This document shows positions 52,280-61,303 of a DNA stretch of 64,000 nt, one piece after another. Position 1 is the first letter of the stretch, and the number at the start of each line of letters is the position of its first letter. This DNA is from JADGQN01 sp035315185. GTDB lineage: Bacteria > Desulfobacterota > Syntrophorhabdia > Syntrophorhabdales > WCHB1-27. The stretch spans positions 42,310 to 106,309 of the forward strand of contig DATFYE010000120.1 in the NCBI GenBank assembly GCA_035315185.1, given 5' to 3'. Under the pieces are notes generated by a model that saw nothing but the letters and a program-made list of their open reading frames with translations, was not told where the DNA came from and did not search any database. Both the position numbers and the translations under genes were made by a program.

Positions 52280-52367
52280 GCCGGAGTGGTGGAACAGGCA
52301 GACGCGTCGGACTCAAAATCCGATGGAGCTTAGCTCCGTGGGGGTTCAAAGCCCCCCTTCGGCACCA
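52280..52367 (+). tRNA. tRNA-Leu (anticodon CAA)
   Basis: 88 bases including an encoded CCA. Acceptor GCCGGAG pairs with CTTCGGC. The anticodon stem CGGA/TCCG encloses the loop CTCAAAA, giving anticodon CAA for UUG codons. A long variable arm (GGAGCTTAGCTCC) marks it as a class II leucine tRNA, and GGGGGTTCAAAGCCCCC is the T-arm. It is the intact partner of the half gene at 39703. Confidence 0.95.
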
Positions 52368-52421
52368 ATAATTTCACAGGTTATGTTTGATCCCCGCTTT
52401 TGAACGATGTGCTTTCAAGAT

Positions 52422-53147
52422 TCAAGAACCACCCCTTCGTTCTTGGTCCGAATCCGTAGTGGCGATTCCCTTTCTCCGGCGTCTAAGTCTCTTAGACAGC
52501 ATCGGCAGGAGGGCAAGTGTGGCGAGGAGGATAAAGGAGAGGAGCAGCCGGGGTGAGACCACACCGTTCGGCAATGAAATGCTTCCTATCTGGCTTCCTG
52601 CAAAGGTATAGACCAGACATGCGGGAAAGATGCCCGCGGCCGTAGCCCAGGTGAAGGTCCAGAGGGGCAGCCGTGTGAGGCCGCATAAATAGTTTACTAA
52701 AAAGAAAGGAAAGACGGGGATAAGCCGCGCCGTCATAAGGTAAAGGTAGCCGTACTGTTTGAGCTCGCGGTTAAACTGCCTGAATTGGGCCTCGTACCTG
52801 GCCTGTAACCAGTTGCCCAGTATATAGCGCGACAAAAGAAATGACAGCAGGCTGCCGATTGTAGCTCCGAAAGCTGCGTATATCACGCCAGGGAAGGTAT
52901 GGAAGAGAACGCCCCCCGCGACCGTAAGGATCAGGGCGCCTGGTACGGCGAGGGCCGTCACGATGTAGAGAAGTATGTAAAACAGCACGCACAACGCATA
53001 GTGTCTGGCCACGGTCTGTTCGAGAAGGCTGCGGTGCTCCGTTAGGCTTGCGAACGTGAAGTACCTGCTTAGGCCGGAGAGATGCACTGCCGTTACGATT
53101 GCTATTAGCAGGAAAAGCAACAGAAGTTGCTTCGTGTAGGTTCTCAT
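52422..53147 (-). CDS. TVP38/TMEM64-family (VTT domain) membrane protein
   Basis: 241 aa with five to six hydrophobic segments. The FGATIGSLLSFLLSRYILG motif with the following RLIPVFPFFLVNYLCGLT reentrant loop is the VTT/SNARE-associated signature. Such proteins are linked to lipid scrambling or small-molecule export. It is the last gene of a minus-strand run after the GT2 gene (16 bp gap) and stands immediately outside the tRNA boundary of the island. Confidence 0.83.
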   Translation of the reverse strand: MRTYTKQLLLLFLLIAIVTAVHLSGLSRYFTFASLTEHRSLLEQTVARHYALCVLFYILLYIVTALAVPGALILTVAGGVLFHTFPGVIYAAFGATIGSLLSFLLSRYILGNWLQARYEAQFRQFNRELKQYGYLYLMTARLIPVFPFFLVNYLCGLTRLPLWTFTWATAAGIFPACLVYTFAGSQIGSISLPNGVVSPRLLLSFILLATLALLPMLSKRLRRRRKGIATTDSDQERRGGS

Positions 53148-53163
53148 GAATTCGAGATGCGTC

Positions 53164-53919
53164 TCATCCTTCCTTGCCCGCGAAAAGCCTAGGTCGGATC
53201 AGATGCATCTTCGCCATCCGATAGGTGAGCGCCGTTGCCAGACAGCCAAATCCGTATTTGAGGCTGTGGGAAAAGTTGGTGGATGAAGCCTCCGGAAAGT
53301 ATTTGGTCGGACAGCTGACCTCGGCAACGGTGTAGCCAAGCCACAGGATCTGGGCGATCATCTGATTGTCGAAGACGAAGTCGTTGGAATTCCTTTCAAA
53401 GGACACCTTCTCCAGCAGAGAACGCGAAAAGGCGCGGTAGCCCGTGTGATACTCCGAAAGTTTCGCGCCGGTCAGCAGGTTCTCAGCGAAGGTCAATGCC
53501 CGGTTGGAGATGTATTTGTACAAGGGCATTCCCCCTTTGAGGGCGTGACCGCCTAAGATTCTCGAACCCAGCACAAAATGATAGAGTCCGTTGCCGATCA
53601 TCGAGACGAATGCGGGGATGAGCTTTGGCGTGTATTGGTAGTCGGGGTGCACCATGATAATAATATCACCACCCTCCAGGAGGGCCTGTCGGTAGCAGGT
53701 CTTTTGATTGCCGCCGTAGCCGAGGTTTGACTCATGCACGAAAACCTTGGTCCTGGGCAGCCCCCGCGCAAGGTTTACCGTCCCGTCGTTGCTGGCGTCA
53801 TCGACCACAATGACGAGATCAACATAATCCTGTTCCAGCACCTCGCCATGTGTCTTGAGAAGCGTCGCCTCGGCATTGTAGGCCGGCATCACGACCACCA
53901 CTTTTTTCTTCTGATACAT
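53164..53919 (-). CDS. Family 2 glycosyltransferase (dolichol-phosphate mannosyltransferase-like)
   Basis: 251 aa, ATG start. GT2 core with VVMPAYNAEATL at the N-terminus, the VVDDASNDGT nucleotide-binding stretch and MVHPDYQYTPKL holding the DxD-like acidic pair. There is no C-terminal membrane domain. Relatives transfer a sugar from a nucleotide donor to a polyprenyl phosphate. Together with the membrane protein at 54000-55871 (TMTC/PMT-like) it could supply a lipid-linked sugar for protein or glycan modification; inference. Confidence 0.85.
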   Translation of the reverse strand: MYQKKKVVVVMPAYNAEATLLKTHGEVLEQDYVDLVIVVDDASNDGTVNLARGLPRTKVFVHESNLGYGGNQKTCYRQALLEGGDIIIMVHPDYQYTPKLIPAFVSMIGNGLYHFVLGSRILGGHALKGGMPLYKYISNRALTFAENLLTGAKLSEYHTGYRAFSRSLLEKVSFERNSNDFVFDNQMIAQILWLGYTVAEVSCPTKYFPEASSTNFSHSLKYGFGCLATALTYRMAKMHLIRPRLFAGKEG

Positions 53920-53999
53920 ACCACCTCAACGACTCAAGAATAACCGCAATAAAGCGGCCTCCGCGATTCCTCATGATTGACCGGATGCAAGGCCCTCTG

Positions 54000-55871
54000 C
54001 TACCAGTCTATCCCGTGGCTTCTCAAGGAGTTCCTTGCCCCTTCATGGCCAAGCCGTGCTGCTCTTCTCGTATCATCAATCGCGTGCTCACGGTTGCCGA
54101 GGCGGTCATAGGCCACCCCCCGGTTGTAATAGGCCTCCGCATACCTCGGGTTGATCTCGATAGCCCGGTTAAAATCCGCAATCGCCTCGGTGTACTTGCC
54201 GAGGCTACCATAGGCCACCCCCCGGTTGGTATAGGCCTCAACATACCTTGGATTGATCTCGACAGCCCGGTCAAAGTCTGCAATCGCCTCGGTGTACTTG
54301 CCGAGGTTTGTGTAGGCAACACCGCGGTCGGTATAGACCTCAATATACCTCGGATTGATCTCGATAGCCCGGTCAAAGTCTGCAATCGCCTCGGTGTACT
54401 TGCCGAGGCTGCCATAGACCGCCCCCCGGTTGTAATAAGCCGCCTCGTACCTCGGGTTGATCTCGATAGCCCGGCCAAAATCTGCAATCGCCTCGGTGTA
54501 CTTGCCGAGGTTTGTGTAGGCAACACCGCGGTTGTTATGGATAAGGCTATTAGCATCGGCAACGTCCAGGGCGTGATCATACAGGGCGATGCTGTTTCGC
54601 CAGTACCCGACCTGTCTCCAGGTGATGAGGAAGAGGCAGAGGAGGCACGCTGCCGATAACGCGATGAGGGCCTCTTTTCGATAGGGCCATTTTTCGAAGA
54701 GCTCCGGAACGGCCCATGCGATGATGATGAAGAGCCCGACCAGGGGGATATAGGTATACCGGTCGGCCATGGCCTGGTTGCCCACCTGCACTATCCCTAT
54801 GACCGGGACGAGAGTTCCCACATACCAGAGCCATCCCACGGCCGCATAGGGGCGTTTCTTCGCACCCCTGATGGCGAGCACCGTTATAGCGATGAGGAGT
54901 GCTGCAGAGCCCAGGACCTGCCAGAGCGGCCACCACCCTGGATGGGGGTAGAACACGGAAAGCTTCGCAGGCCAGAGCATCTTGACCAGGTAGGTGGCGT
55001 AGGAGACCAAGGCATTAGCCACACGGGCACTCGCAGGAAGGGCCCCAAGAGACCGCACCGCCCCCCCGTGCTGTTGGACAAGGTAGGTGACAATGCTCGA
55101 GAGCACGATCAGGACAAAGAAAGGAATCTTCTCTATAAGGAGAGGACGAATCAAGGGCCAGTGACCTGTCGGCTGCACAGGGGCCTTTACCGGACGTGTT
55201 CTGCTTTTATCCTTGGATGAGGGTTCCTGAGGCGGTTTCTGCTCCAGGCGCCGAAGGGGCCAGTAGTCCAGAAGGAGCAGGACAAAGGGGAGGGTGACGA
55301 GCATGGGCTTCGCCATCAGGCCCAAGGCAAAGCAGAGGATGAGGGCGAGGTAGCGCGTCAGTCCGGGCCGGGCAACATAGGAGACATACAGTCCCATCGT
55401 CAGCATCCAGAAGAAGGTGGAAAGGACATCCTTGCGCTCCGCTACCCAGGCGACCGATTCTACGTGGAGCGGGTGAAGGGAAAAGAGAGCCGCCACAAAG
55501 GCGCTCCGCCAGAATGCTTTAGTCATCCGGTTGAGGACGAGAAAGAGCAGGAGCGTACTGGCAAGGTGGAGCAGGAGACTGGTGAGATGATGCCATCCCG
55601 GTTGCAGCCCGAAGAGTTGCACATCGACCATGTGGGAGATCCAGGCCAGGGGATGCCAGTTTCCGGCACGGCCGGTGGCGAACGCCCAGAGGATCCCCTC
55701 CACGGTAAGGCCGTCCTGAACATGCCGGTTGTCGGTGACGTACTCCGCATCATCGAGCGTAATGAAATCGCCGCGCGTGACCTGCCAGAAGGCTCCAAAG
55801 GCGGCGATGATGAGGAGCAGGGAGATTATGAGCAGGTGCTTCTTTGCTGCTCCCTTTCTTTTGTCCTGCAT
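54000..55871 (-). CDS. TMTC-like multi-span membrane protein with C-terminal TPR repeats
   Basis: 623 aa from the ATG at 55871, 7 bp after the livK-like stop; an ATG at 55904 is in frame. About ten hydrophobic segments fill 1-440, with LDDAEYVTDN and WHPLAWISHMVD in the first periplasmic loop, as in TMTC/PMT-like glycosyltransferases. Residues about 455-610 are five TPR units of exactly 34 aa, nearly identical in DNA (102-bp units). Units alternate TNLGKYTEA and GSLGKYTEA. Transfer of lipid-linked sugars is a plausible role, unproven. Confidence 0.8.
   Translation of the reverse strand: MQDKRKGAAKKHLLIISLLLIIAAFGAFWQVTRGDFITLDDAEYVTDNRHVQDGLTVEGILWAFATGRAGNWHPLAWISHMVDVQLFGLQPGWHHLTSLLLHLASTLLLFLVLNRMTKAFWRSAFVAALFSLHPLHVESVAWVAERKDVLSTFFWMLTMGLYVSYVARPGLTRYLALILCFALGLMAKPMLVTLPFVLLLLDYWPLRRLEQKPPQEPSSKDKSRTRPVKAPVQPTGHWPLIRPLLIEKIPFFVLIVLSSIVTYLVQQHGGAVRSLGALPASARVANALVSYATYLVKMLWPAKLSVFYPHPGWWPLWQVLGSAALLIAITVLAIRGAKKRPYAAVGWLWYVGTLVPVIGIVQVGNQAMADRYTYIPLVGLFIIIAWAVPELFEKWPYRKEALIALSAACLLCLFLITWRQVGYWRNSIALYDHALDVADANSLIHNNRGVAYTNLGKYTEAIADFGRAIEINPRYEAAYYNRGAVYGSLGKYTEAIADFDRAIEINPRYIEVYTDRGVAYTNLGKYTEAIADFDRAVEINPRYVEAYTNRGVAYGSLGKYTEAIADFNRAIEINPRYAEAYYNRGVAYDRLGNREHAIDDTRRAARLGHEGARNSLRSHGIDW
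54117..54540 (-). repeat. Tandem 102-bp TPR-coding repeats
   Basis: Four to five copies of a 102-bp unit are nearly identical (for example AATCGCCTCGGTGTACTTGC recurs in each). Two variants alternate, one with TTTGTGTAGGCAACACCGCGG-like bases and one with CATAGGCCACCCCCCGG-like bases, so the true duplication unit is 204 bp (two TPRs). Confidence 0.85.
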
Positions 55872-55878
55872 GGGTCTC

Positions 55879-57090
55879 TTACTTGTTCCACCATTTCCAG
55901 ACATCTGCCTGAGCTACCTTCCCAATCCTGTCAATGACAACATTTTCGATCCTTCCTTGCCGTTTTTCCACCTTTACTACGTAAACATCAACGATCCTTT
56001 GGTTGTACTGGTCAAAGGCAAGACGGCCCGACGGCGTTTCAATGCTGGGTGCGACTTTCCGTAGTGTGTCAGCGACCCGGTCGACATTCTCAACATCGCC
56101 TTTCAGGGCCTCGGCCGCGGCCCCGATCATTTGCGCTGCGACATATCCTGTCTCACTGTACTGAGAAGGAAGTCCATATTTCGCCTGATAAGCCTTCAGG
56201 AAGGCAAGACTTCTGGGGGTGTCCAGGGTGATAGGATAATGAGTCGGGGTGATATCACCGAGCGCAGCGTCCCCCATGCTTTCCAGATAGGGATCGTCTG
56301 ATATGCTTACATAGCCGAATAGGGGAAGTCGTTTCTTCAAACCGAATTCCTGATACTGCTGGACAAAGCGAACCGCGTCCGTTCCGGCACACCAGGAGTA
56401 AACAGCGTCCGCCCCTTTCGCGTCGATTGCGGCCAGGAAAGGAGCGAAATCCATGGTACCGTATTTGGCATAGACCTCTTTGATGACCTTTCCACCAGCC
56501 TCCTCAAAGCCGGCTTTAAAGGCTTCCACGCAGTGGTGCCCCGCGGAGAAATCGGAACCGGTTATGACCACGTTACGATGGGGTGTGTTCTTCATCATCC
56601 AACTTCCCATGGGGTAATTGGTCTGATCGGTCGTTTCAACAACCCTGAAAATATTCGGGCTGGCTTTCTGCGGCGATGTTAATTCCCGGGTGAAAGCACA
56701 AGGATTAATCTGGATGACTTTCTGTTTACGGAGATAATCGTGGATGGCCAGTGCGACCCCACTATTCACCGTACCGACTATAAAATGCACTTTCTGCTGC
56801 TCTACCAGCCGCCGCGCTTTGGTTAGAGCCACGGTCGGATTGTTTTCGTCGTCCTCCTTTACCACCTGGATTGCCCGCCCCCCTGCCTTCTGACCAATCT
56901 CACTGAAATAGAGCTCCACGCCATCATTAACCCCCTTCGTCTGAAAGGGCACGTTGCCGGTATAGGGCAGGAGCAAACCTACCTTGATAGGAGGCTTCTC
57001 GGCCGCGAACAGGCCCGAGCCCGTTAGAAAAGAGATGCTGATGCATAAACTCAATCCCGCCACTAGCCAGTTCTTCTTCGTACTCTTCAT
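55879..57090 (-). CDS. Branched-chain amino acid-type ABC transporter substrate-binding protein (LivK-like)
   Basis: 403 aa. A signal peptide occupies about 1-29 (cleaving after FAA). The mature protein begins KPPIKVGLLLPYTGNVPFQ, the start of the type I periplasmic fold of LivK/AmiC receptors. NDGVELYF and VVKEDDENNP are conserved. Ligands include branched amino acids, amides and aromatic acids such as benzoates. No livHMGF genes are adjacent. It is followed by the TPR gene after 7 bp. Confidence 0.9.
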   Translation of the reverse strand: MKSTKKNWLVAGLSLCISISFLTGSGLFAAEKPPIKVGLLLPYTGNVPFQTKGVNDGVELYFSEIGQKAGGRAIQVVKEDDENNPTVALTKARRLVEQQKVHFIVGTVNSGVALAIHDYLRKQKVIQINPCAFTRELTSPQKASPNIFRVVETTDQTNYPMGSWMMKNTPHRNVVITGSDFSAGHHCVEAFKAGFEEAGGKVIKEVYAKYGTMDFAPFLAAIDAKGADAVYSWCAGTDAVRFVQQYQEFGLKKRLPLFGYVSISDDPYLESMGDAALGDITPTHYPITLDTPRSLAFLKAYQAKYGLPSQYSETGYVAAQMIGAAAEALKGDVENVDRVADTLRKVAPSIETPSGRLAFDQYNQRIVDVYVVKVEKRQGRIENVVIDRIGKVAQADVWKWWNK

Positions 57091-57332
57091 CTTCCAACCC
57101 TCCCCCTTGCTGTTTTTTCATCCAGTCATACCCCACATTATTACCAATTAAAAGAAGGCTGTGCAACAGGAAAAGCAAAATTGAAAAAGCAAAGTTGCGC
57201 TGTTCAGGAAGCTAGCCGCGAAAGTCGACCATCTCCGGCCTCGCTATCACTTTTTACTGTTGGGTGGTGGTCAGAGTTGGCGATTCCCCGGGTCAGTGCA
57301 GAGGGGTAACGATCACTGCTTTAAAAGACCGG
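57091..57332. other. Region upstream of the LivK-like gene
   Basis: No gene seen. Near 57140 on the minus strand TAATAAT is a possible -10 for the livK-like gene, without a clear -35. Confidence 0.35.
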
Positions 57333-57731
57333 TCACGCTGTCACGACTATCTTGTTCTCCGTCTCCGTCGTCTGATCGGATTCTGCAACCTGTTTGTACT
57401 TGCTGAGTGGCTGGAGCGGAACCGCGGTGGTTACGGGAGAAGTACTCTGGACGCCCGTTTGGCGTGTCGAGGTCGGGTTGGGTGTAGCGGCGTCCGCACG
57501 CGCTTTTCCCTGCCTGAGGTTTTGTGCTGAGCCGGCTTGGGTGTTCGTCCGGGATCGCTTGCGTTTTCCCTGATGCGTCGCTGTCCGGGCCTTCTCAACT
57601 GCGTCCTTGCTGATCATATACTCCTTATACCTGTCAACCTTGCCGAGCAGCTTTTCCGCCGCGAGACCACTATTCTGCAGCTGCCACAGTTGCGACAGAT
57701 GATCAAGAGTTCCTTTTCCTCCGACTCTCAT
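57333..57731 (-). CDS. Hypothetical basic low-complexity protein
   Basis: 132 aa, ATG start without a clear ribosome-binding site. The first about 50 residues could form helices (LSQLWQLQNSGLAAEKLL), the middle is rich in Lys, Arg and Gln, and the end is rich in Ser, Thr and Pro. No family is recognised. Its composition is unlike that of a frame antisense to a gene, and no other frame in 57100-57930 is better. It may be a real small gene or a decayed one. Confidence 0.35.
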   Translation of the reverse strand: MRVGGKGTLDHLSQLWQLQNSGLAAEKLLGKVDRYKEYMISKDAVEKARTATHQGKRKRSRTNTQAGSAQNLRQGKARADAATPNPTSTRQTGVQSTSPVTTAVPLQPLSKYKQVAESDQTTETENKIVVTA

Positions 57732-57930
57732 CCGGTTTGCTTCTGCGCTAGGACCCCTCAGTGCATGGAGTGTGCCATCGATCTGCTTTCACCGAAAAGG
57801 CTCGGGTAGTAAGCTTTTGCTCATACAAGCATGAGTGTGCGGGGTCCTCAGAGAGGCCCCGGGTAGGAAAATAATTCCGCTCTCACCGTAAGGATCTGCA
57901 CAGGCTGTCGAACGAGAAGACGGTTACCGC

Positions 57931-58518
57931 TCAGGGATTCTCGAGTTGGCCCACGTCAAACCACTCTGCGAGCATGGAAGCGTACTCAGGCTCCAGGTGG
58001 AGAGTCGAATAGAGGAATATGGTGGATGCCGATGTTGTGGTGGAGGAAATATCGCGGTACTCCTCCTCGACGGTCATGCGTTCCAGACAGTCCACGACCT
58101 GCTCGCGCGTAAGATCGAAGGGCGGGTTGGTGAACATATCAAGCGGAACCGGTCTCGGGTAAGAGGCGGAGCTTTGGCGGATGACTTCCGCGATGAGGCG
58201 AGCCGGGTCGCCCAATTTCTTAAGGAGCATTAGTGCGTATGCCTGAGTCATGTCTTGCGAGGAATAGTAATACCGAGCACCATCGTCTGACGGCAGCTCG
58301 TGTAAATCGCCGTACTGTTGAAGGGTCTTTGCAAGCGTGGAAAGAATATCGGTGTCCTGGTCCGTGGAGGGCGGTTGGTGCTGTTCGATAAACTGCCGAC
58401 GAAGCTCAAATTCCGAGATGAGACGACCGGATTTACTGCAGTGACGAATCATCGCCGCAAGTGCATCGGCCGGCGCCGCTCCTTCGTCCGTGATGTTGCT
58501 ATTCACCGCGTTTCCCAC
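57931..58518 (-). CDS. Conserved-looking protein of unknown function beside the AOR gene
   Basis: 195 aa, GTG start, 9 bp after the AOR gene. Not recognised. It is acidic, predicted mainly helical, with LLKKLGDPARLIAEVIRQ and a C-terminal MLAEWFDVGQ; there is no signal peptide, membrane span or cysteine cluster, only one Cys in the first 30 residues and one later. Winged-helix-like elements are possible. Its place directly after the AOR-family gene corresponds to that of ydhW after ydhV in the E. coli ydh operon, suggesting a maturation or accessory role; inference only. Confidence 0.65.
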   Translation of the reverse strand: MGNAVNSNITDEGAAPADALAAMIRHCSKSGRLISEFELRRQFIEQHQPPSTDQDTDILSTLAKTLQQYGDLHELPSDDGARYYYSSQDMTQAYALMLLKKLGDPARLIAEVIRQSSASYPRPVPLDMFTNPPFDLTREQVVDCLERMTVEEEYRDISSTTTSASTIFLYSTLHLEPEYASMLAEWFDVGQLENP

Positions 58519-58527
58519 TCTTAATGG

Positions 58528-60642
58528 TTATGTTACATCGGGCAGAAGGTTTCGTCTACCCAACTCGGCGGCCACGTCGCGGAGCCCGACTCTTTGGTAT
58601 GCTTTGGAAGTCGGCGCGCCGGTAGCTCTATCCCAGCCCATCTCCTCGTAGAACATGTCGATGGCCACCTGTATGTCCTTTCGGTCCATACGGATCGTTC
58701 CCTTCGAAAAGGGCGCTTTGTCCTTTGGATCCTCAAAGATCCATTCAGGGGCCACGTCGTGCCGCTGCCGCATCTGGCTCGTCTTCATGTCCCGTATCGT
58801 CAGCGCCCGGTGGAGGAGAAAGATCCGCTCCGCCACCTGGTCCAGCTCCTGGCGGCTTTTCCTGTCTCCCGTTGTGAGGCTGTAAAGCATCGACTCGATG
58901 GAGTCATCACCCCTATAGTCGCGCTCCTTGAGCGGCGAGGCTATCCAGGGGCCCATCCAGTTGCAGAGAGAGAGCGAATCGTGCAGTTCCTTGCGAAGCA
59001 CTGACCACTTTGCCATCCTGGCCTTTGACGGATGCATGCGTGTGTACGCCCCTGCCGCGTCCACGGCATCCGGCGAACCCCAGATTTCAGCGGCCAGGCG
59101 CTTCTGTATCGAGAGCGGCAGTCCGTTACGAACGAAGTTGCAGTGCGAATGGCACTGAGCATCCCGGTTGTATTGCAGATTGATCAGCACTCCGCACTGA
59201 CCGGCGTCCTCCGACGAATGATGCTTCGGGTGCCCCATTTTCCAGTAGGCCATCTCGTGATCTTTGCCCCACGTCTCTTCGGGTATGGCCCAGCGCTCCA
59301 GAAGATAGCCGGTGCCGAGCCCGAGCGCAGTAGCCAGTTCCCCGTCTTTCGCCGCGATCCGCGGCAGGAGCTCGAAGAGAAACGCCGGATCGCCTTTCTC
59401 ATATTTGTCCCACGAGTAGCTCCTGAATTCGGTCTCGCTTAGCTTCTTCTTGATGAAGCCTTCATAGTAGAGCTTCTGGAAATCGCGCTGCAACTGGCTA
59501 TAGTTGCACCAGATGCCGAGGTCATCGGCCAGATGCATGCCTACCATACAGGCTTCGATGTTGGTCTGGCCCCTTGGCCCATCGGGGAATTTTTTGAAGA
59601 AGGCGCGGCCGAAATTGAGGCCGGCGCACGTATTCTGCCCCACGTCAGGGATGCCGTATTTCGCTGAGACGGAAGGGACCTTGATCACGGCGTGGCACCT
59701 GATGGGGCAGCTTGTACAGCCTGATCCGCGAACCGTATACTGCCACGCCTCGTCGCCGAGGAAGAAAGCCGCACTGTTCGTCCGGTAGGCGATCCTGTTC
59801 AGGTTGTGGGGTTCGCACGTCCCTGTCGCGACTGGACGGGGAGCCGCTCCCCACACGCGTCCCTTTCCGCCTTTCCAGCGCGTGCTCGGGTTGTAGAGCT
59901 CCGCCCACGGCTGCGGCTCGCTCGGCACGACGTGCTGGTTGTTCGCCCCAAGGAGTGAGAGATGGTACTTGATCAGCTTCTCCCACTCGCCCTTGTCGCC
60001 TGCAATCCGGACGCTGCCGGTGCCAACGATGCCGATGGCCTTGAGGTTTTTGGAACCCATCACCGAACCGATTCCACCGGCAGAGTGGGAAACTGAGTTC
60101 ATGACATTGGACAGAGGGACCAGATTTTCACCCGCCGGACCGATGGCGGCCACTACCGCCTCGGGCCCCAGGATCTGCGAGATTGCCAGGGTGGTGTTGC
60201 GAATACCCTGGCCCCAGAGGCGGCGCGCATCCTGGATCTCCACCTTTTGGTCTACGATCGACAGCCAGACAGGACGGTCTGCCCTGCCCTTGATGACGAT
60301 CGCGTCGTATCCCGCGTATTTCAGTTTGGCGGCAAACTGCCCGCCCATGTGTCCGGTCGCGACCAGAGGCTGCGGCCAGCAGGTCGGCCAGAGGGTGGTG
60401 ATGGCAGTGCGACCATTGCAGGGAACACCGGTCCCGGCCAGCGGTCCGACGGCGTAAATGATCCTGTTATTCGGATCGTGCGGCTTTGTTCCCGCAGGTA
60501 CCTCGTCCCACATAACCTTGTAGCCTATCCCGGTTCCTCCCAGATAGTCCTTATACCGCTCTATCGTATCTTCGGTCCAACTACGGCCGGTGGATAGGTC
60601 GACGTGGAGCACCTTCCCGGCCCAGCCTCCGTATTTAGCCAT
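58528..60642 (-). CDS. Aldehyde:ferredoxin oxidoreductase-family tungsten/molybdenum enzyme
   Basis: 704 aa from the ATG at 60642 (AAGGAGAG upstream; a longer frame to 60693 is unlikely). N-terminus GGWAGKVLHVDLSTG and KLKYAGYDAIVIKGRA are the AOR_N pterin-binding domain, and GSGCTSCPIRCHAVI gives three of four cluster cysteines. DAGQCGVLINLQYN holds a later cysteine. The family binds a bis-pterin tungsten or molybdenum cofactor and a [4Fe-4S] cluster and oxidises aldehydes or reduces acids, or reduces aromatics in the BamB branch. No Tat signal is present. It overlaps the cytochrome b gene by 8 bp. Confidence 0.92.
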   Translation of the reverse strand: MAKYGGWAGKVLHVDLSTGRSWTEDTIERYKDYLGGTGIGYKVMWDEVPAGTKPHDPNNRIIYAVGPLAGTGVPCNGRTAITTLWPTCWPQPLVATGHMGGQFAAKLKYAGYDAIVIKGRADRPVWLSIVDQKVEIQDARRLWGQGIRNTTLAISQILGPEAVVAAIGPAGENLVPLSNVMNSVSHSAGGIGSVMGSKNLKAIGIVGTGSVRIAGDKGEWEKLIKYHLSLLGANNQHVVPSEPQPWAELYNPSTRWKGGKGRVWGAAPRPVATGTCEPHNLNRIAYRTNSAAFFLGDEAWQYTVRGSGCTSCPIRCHAVIKVPSVSAKYGIPDVGQNTCAGLNFGRAFFKKFPDGPRGQTNIEACMVGMHLADDLGIWCNYSQLQRDFQKLYYEGFIKKKLSETEFRSYSWDKYEKGDPAFLFELLPRIAAKDGELATALGLGTGYLLERWAIPEETWGKDHEMAYWKMGHPKHHSSEDAGQCGVLINLQYNRDAQCHSHCNFVRNGLPLSIQKRLAAEIWGSPDAVDAAGAYTRMHPSKARMAKWSVLRKELHDSLSLCNWMGPWIASPLKERDYRGDDSIESMLYSLTTGDRKSRQELDQVAERIFLLHRALTIRDMKTSQMRQRHDVAPEWIFEDPKDKAPFSKGTIRMDRKDIQVAIDMFYEEMGWDRATGAPTSKAYQRVGLRDVAAELGRRNLLPDVT

Positions 60643-61303
60643 TGCCCTTCTCTCCTTCCTGTTCTCTACTGCACTCCAGATAGGGCAAGGCATCGTGCTC
60701 CTCCTCGTAGCCCACGATCATTGCCTTTATATGGGAGAGCGGCGTCCGACCGAGCGTAGCCATGTAGACATGGACAACAAGGTAAAGGACGAACAGGTAC
60801 GCGCCAATGACATGGATAGCATCGAGAAGCTTCACGATGTTCCAGGCCAGAATATATTTGCGCACGAGCAGTATATCGCTGAAGAGAAGGCCGGTGACCA
60901 CGAGAACCGGCGTGAAGATGCACATGACGGCGCCGTACGCGAGCTTCTGAAGAGGGTTAAATTTCTCGTCGGGCGACGGCCGGTGAGGATTCTCTTCTCC
61001 CTTGAAGATAGACCAGACATAAAATTTTGTTTGGCTGAAGATCCCTTCGATATCCCGTCTTCTCAACCTGTAATGACGACCCAGATGATTGCTTGCAAGG
61101 CCGTAGATCAGCCAGAAGACACAGGAGGCAACCATTGTCCAGCCCGCATATCTATGAATGAGGAGCGCAGTACTGTGGGACGGCAGGTCGGGGATCCCGG
61201 CCAGACGAAGCTGGATGCCGGTAGCGAGGAGCAGTGTGACGGCAGCAGCGTTGACCCAGTGCCACACCCGGAGCGGCAGGGGATGGAGATAGGTTTTTTT
61301 CAT
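60635..61303 (-). CDS. Membrane cytochrome b subunit (YdhU/Ni-Fe hydrogenase cyt b type)
   Basis: 222 aa with four to five hydrophobic segments. HPLPLRVWHWVNA at the N-terminus, HRYAGW, and HVIGAYLFVLYLVVHVYMA contain the histidines that would ligate two b hemes. LGRTPLSHIKAMIVGYEEE after the last span is typical of thiosulfate-reductase/YdhU-like cytochromes. It should pass electrons between menaquinone and the Fe-S subunit. It overlaps the upstream ferredoxin gene by 4 bp and the AOR gene by 8 bp. Confidence 0.87.
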   Translation of the reverse strand: MKKTYLHPLPLRVWHWVNAAAVTLLLATGIQLRLAGIPDLPSHSTALLIHRYAGWTMVASCVFWLIYGLASNHLGRHYRLRRRDIEGIFSQTKFYVWSIFKGEENPHRPSPDEKFNPLQKLAYGAVMCIFTPVLVVTGLLFSDILLVRKYILAWNIVKLLDAIHVIGAYLFVLYLVVHVYMATLGRTPLSHIKAMIVGYEEEHDALPYLECSREQEGEKGNG

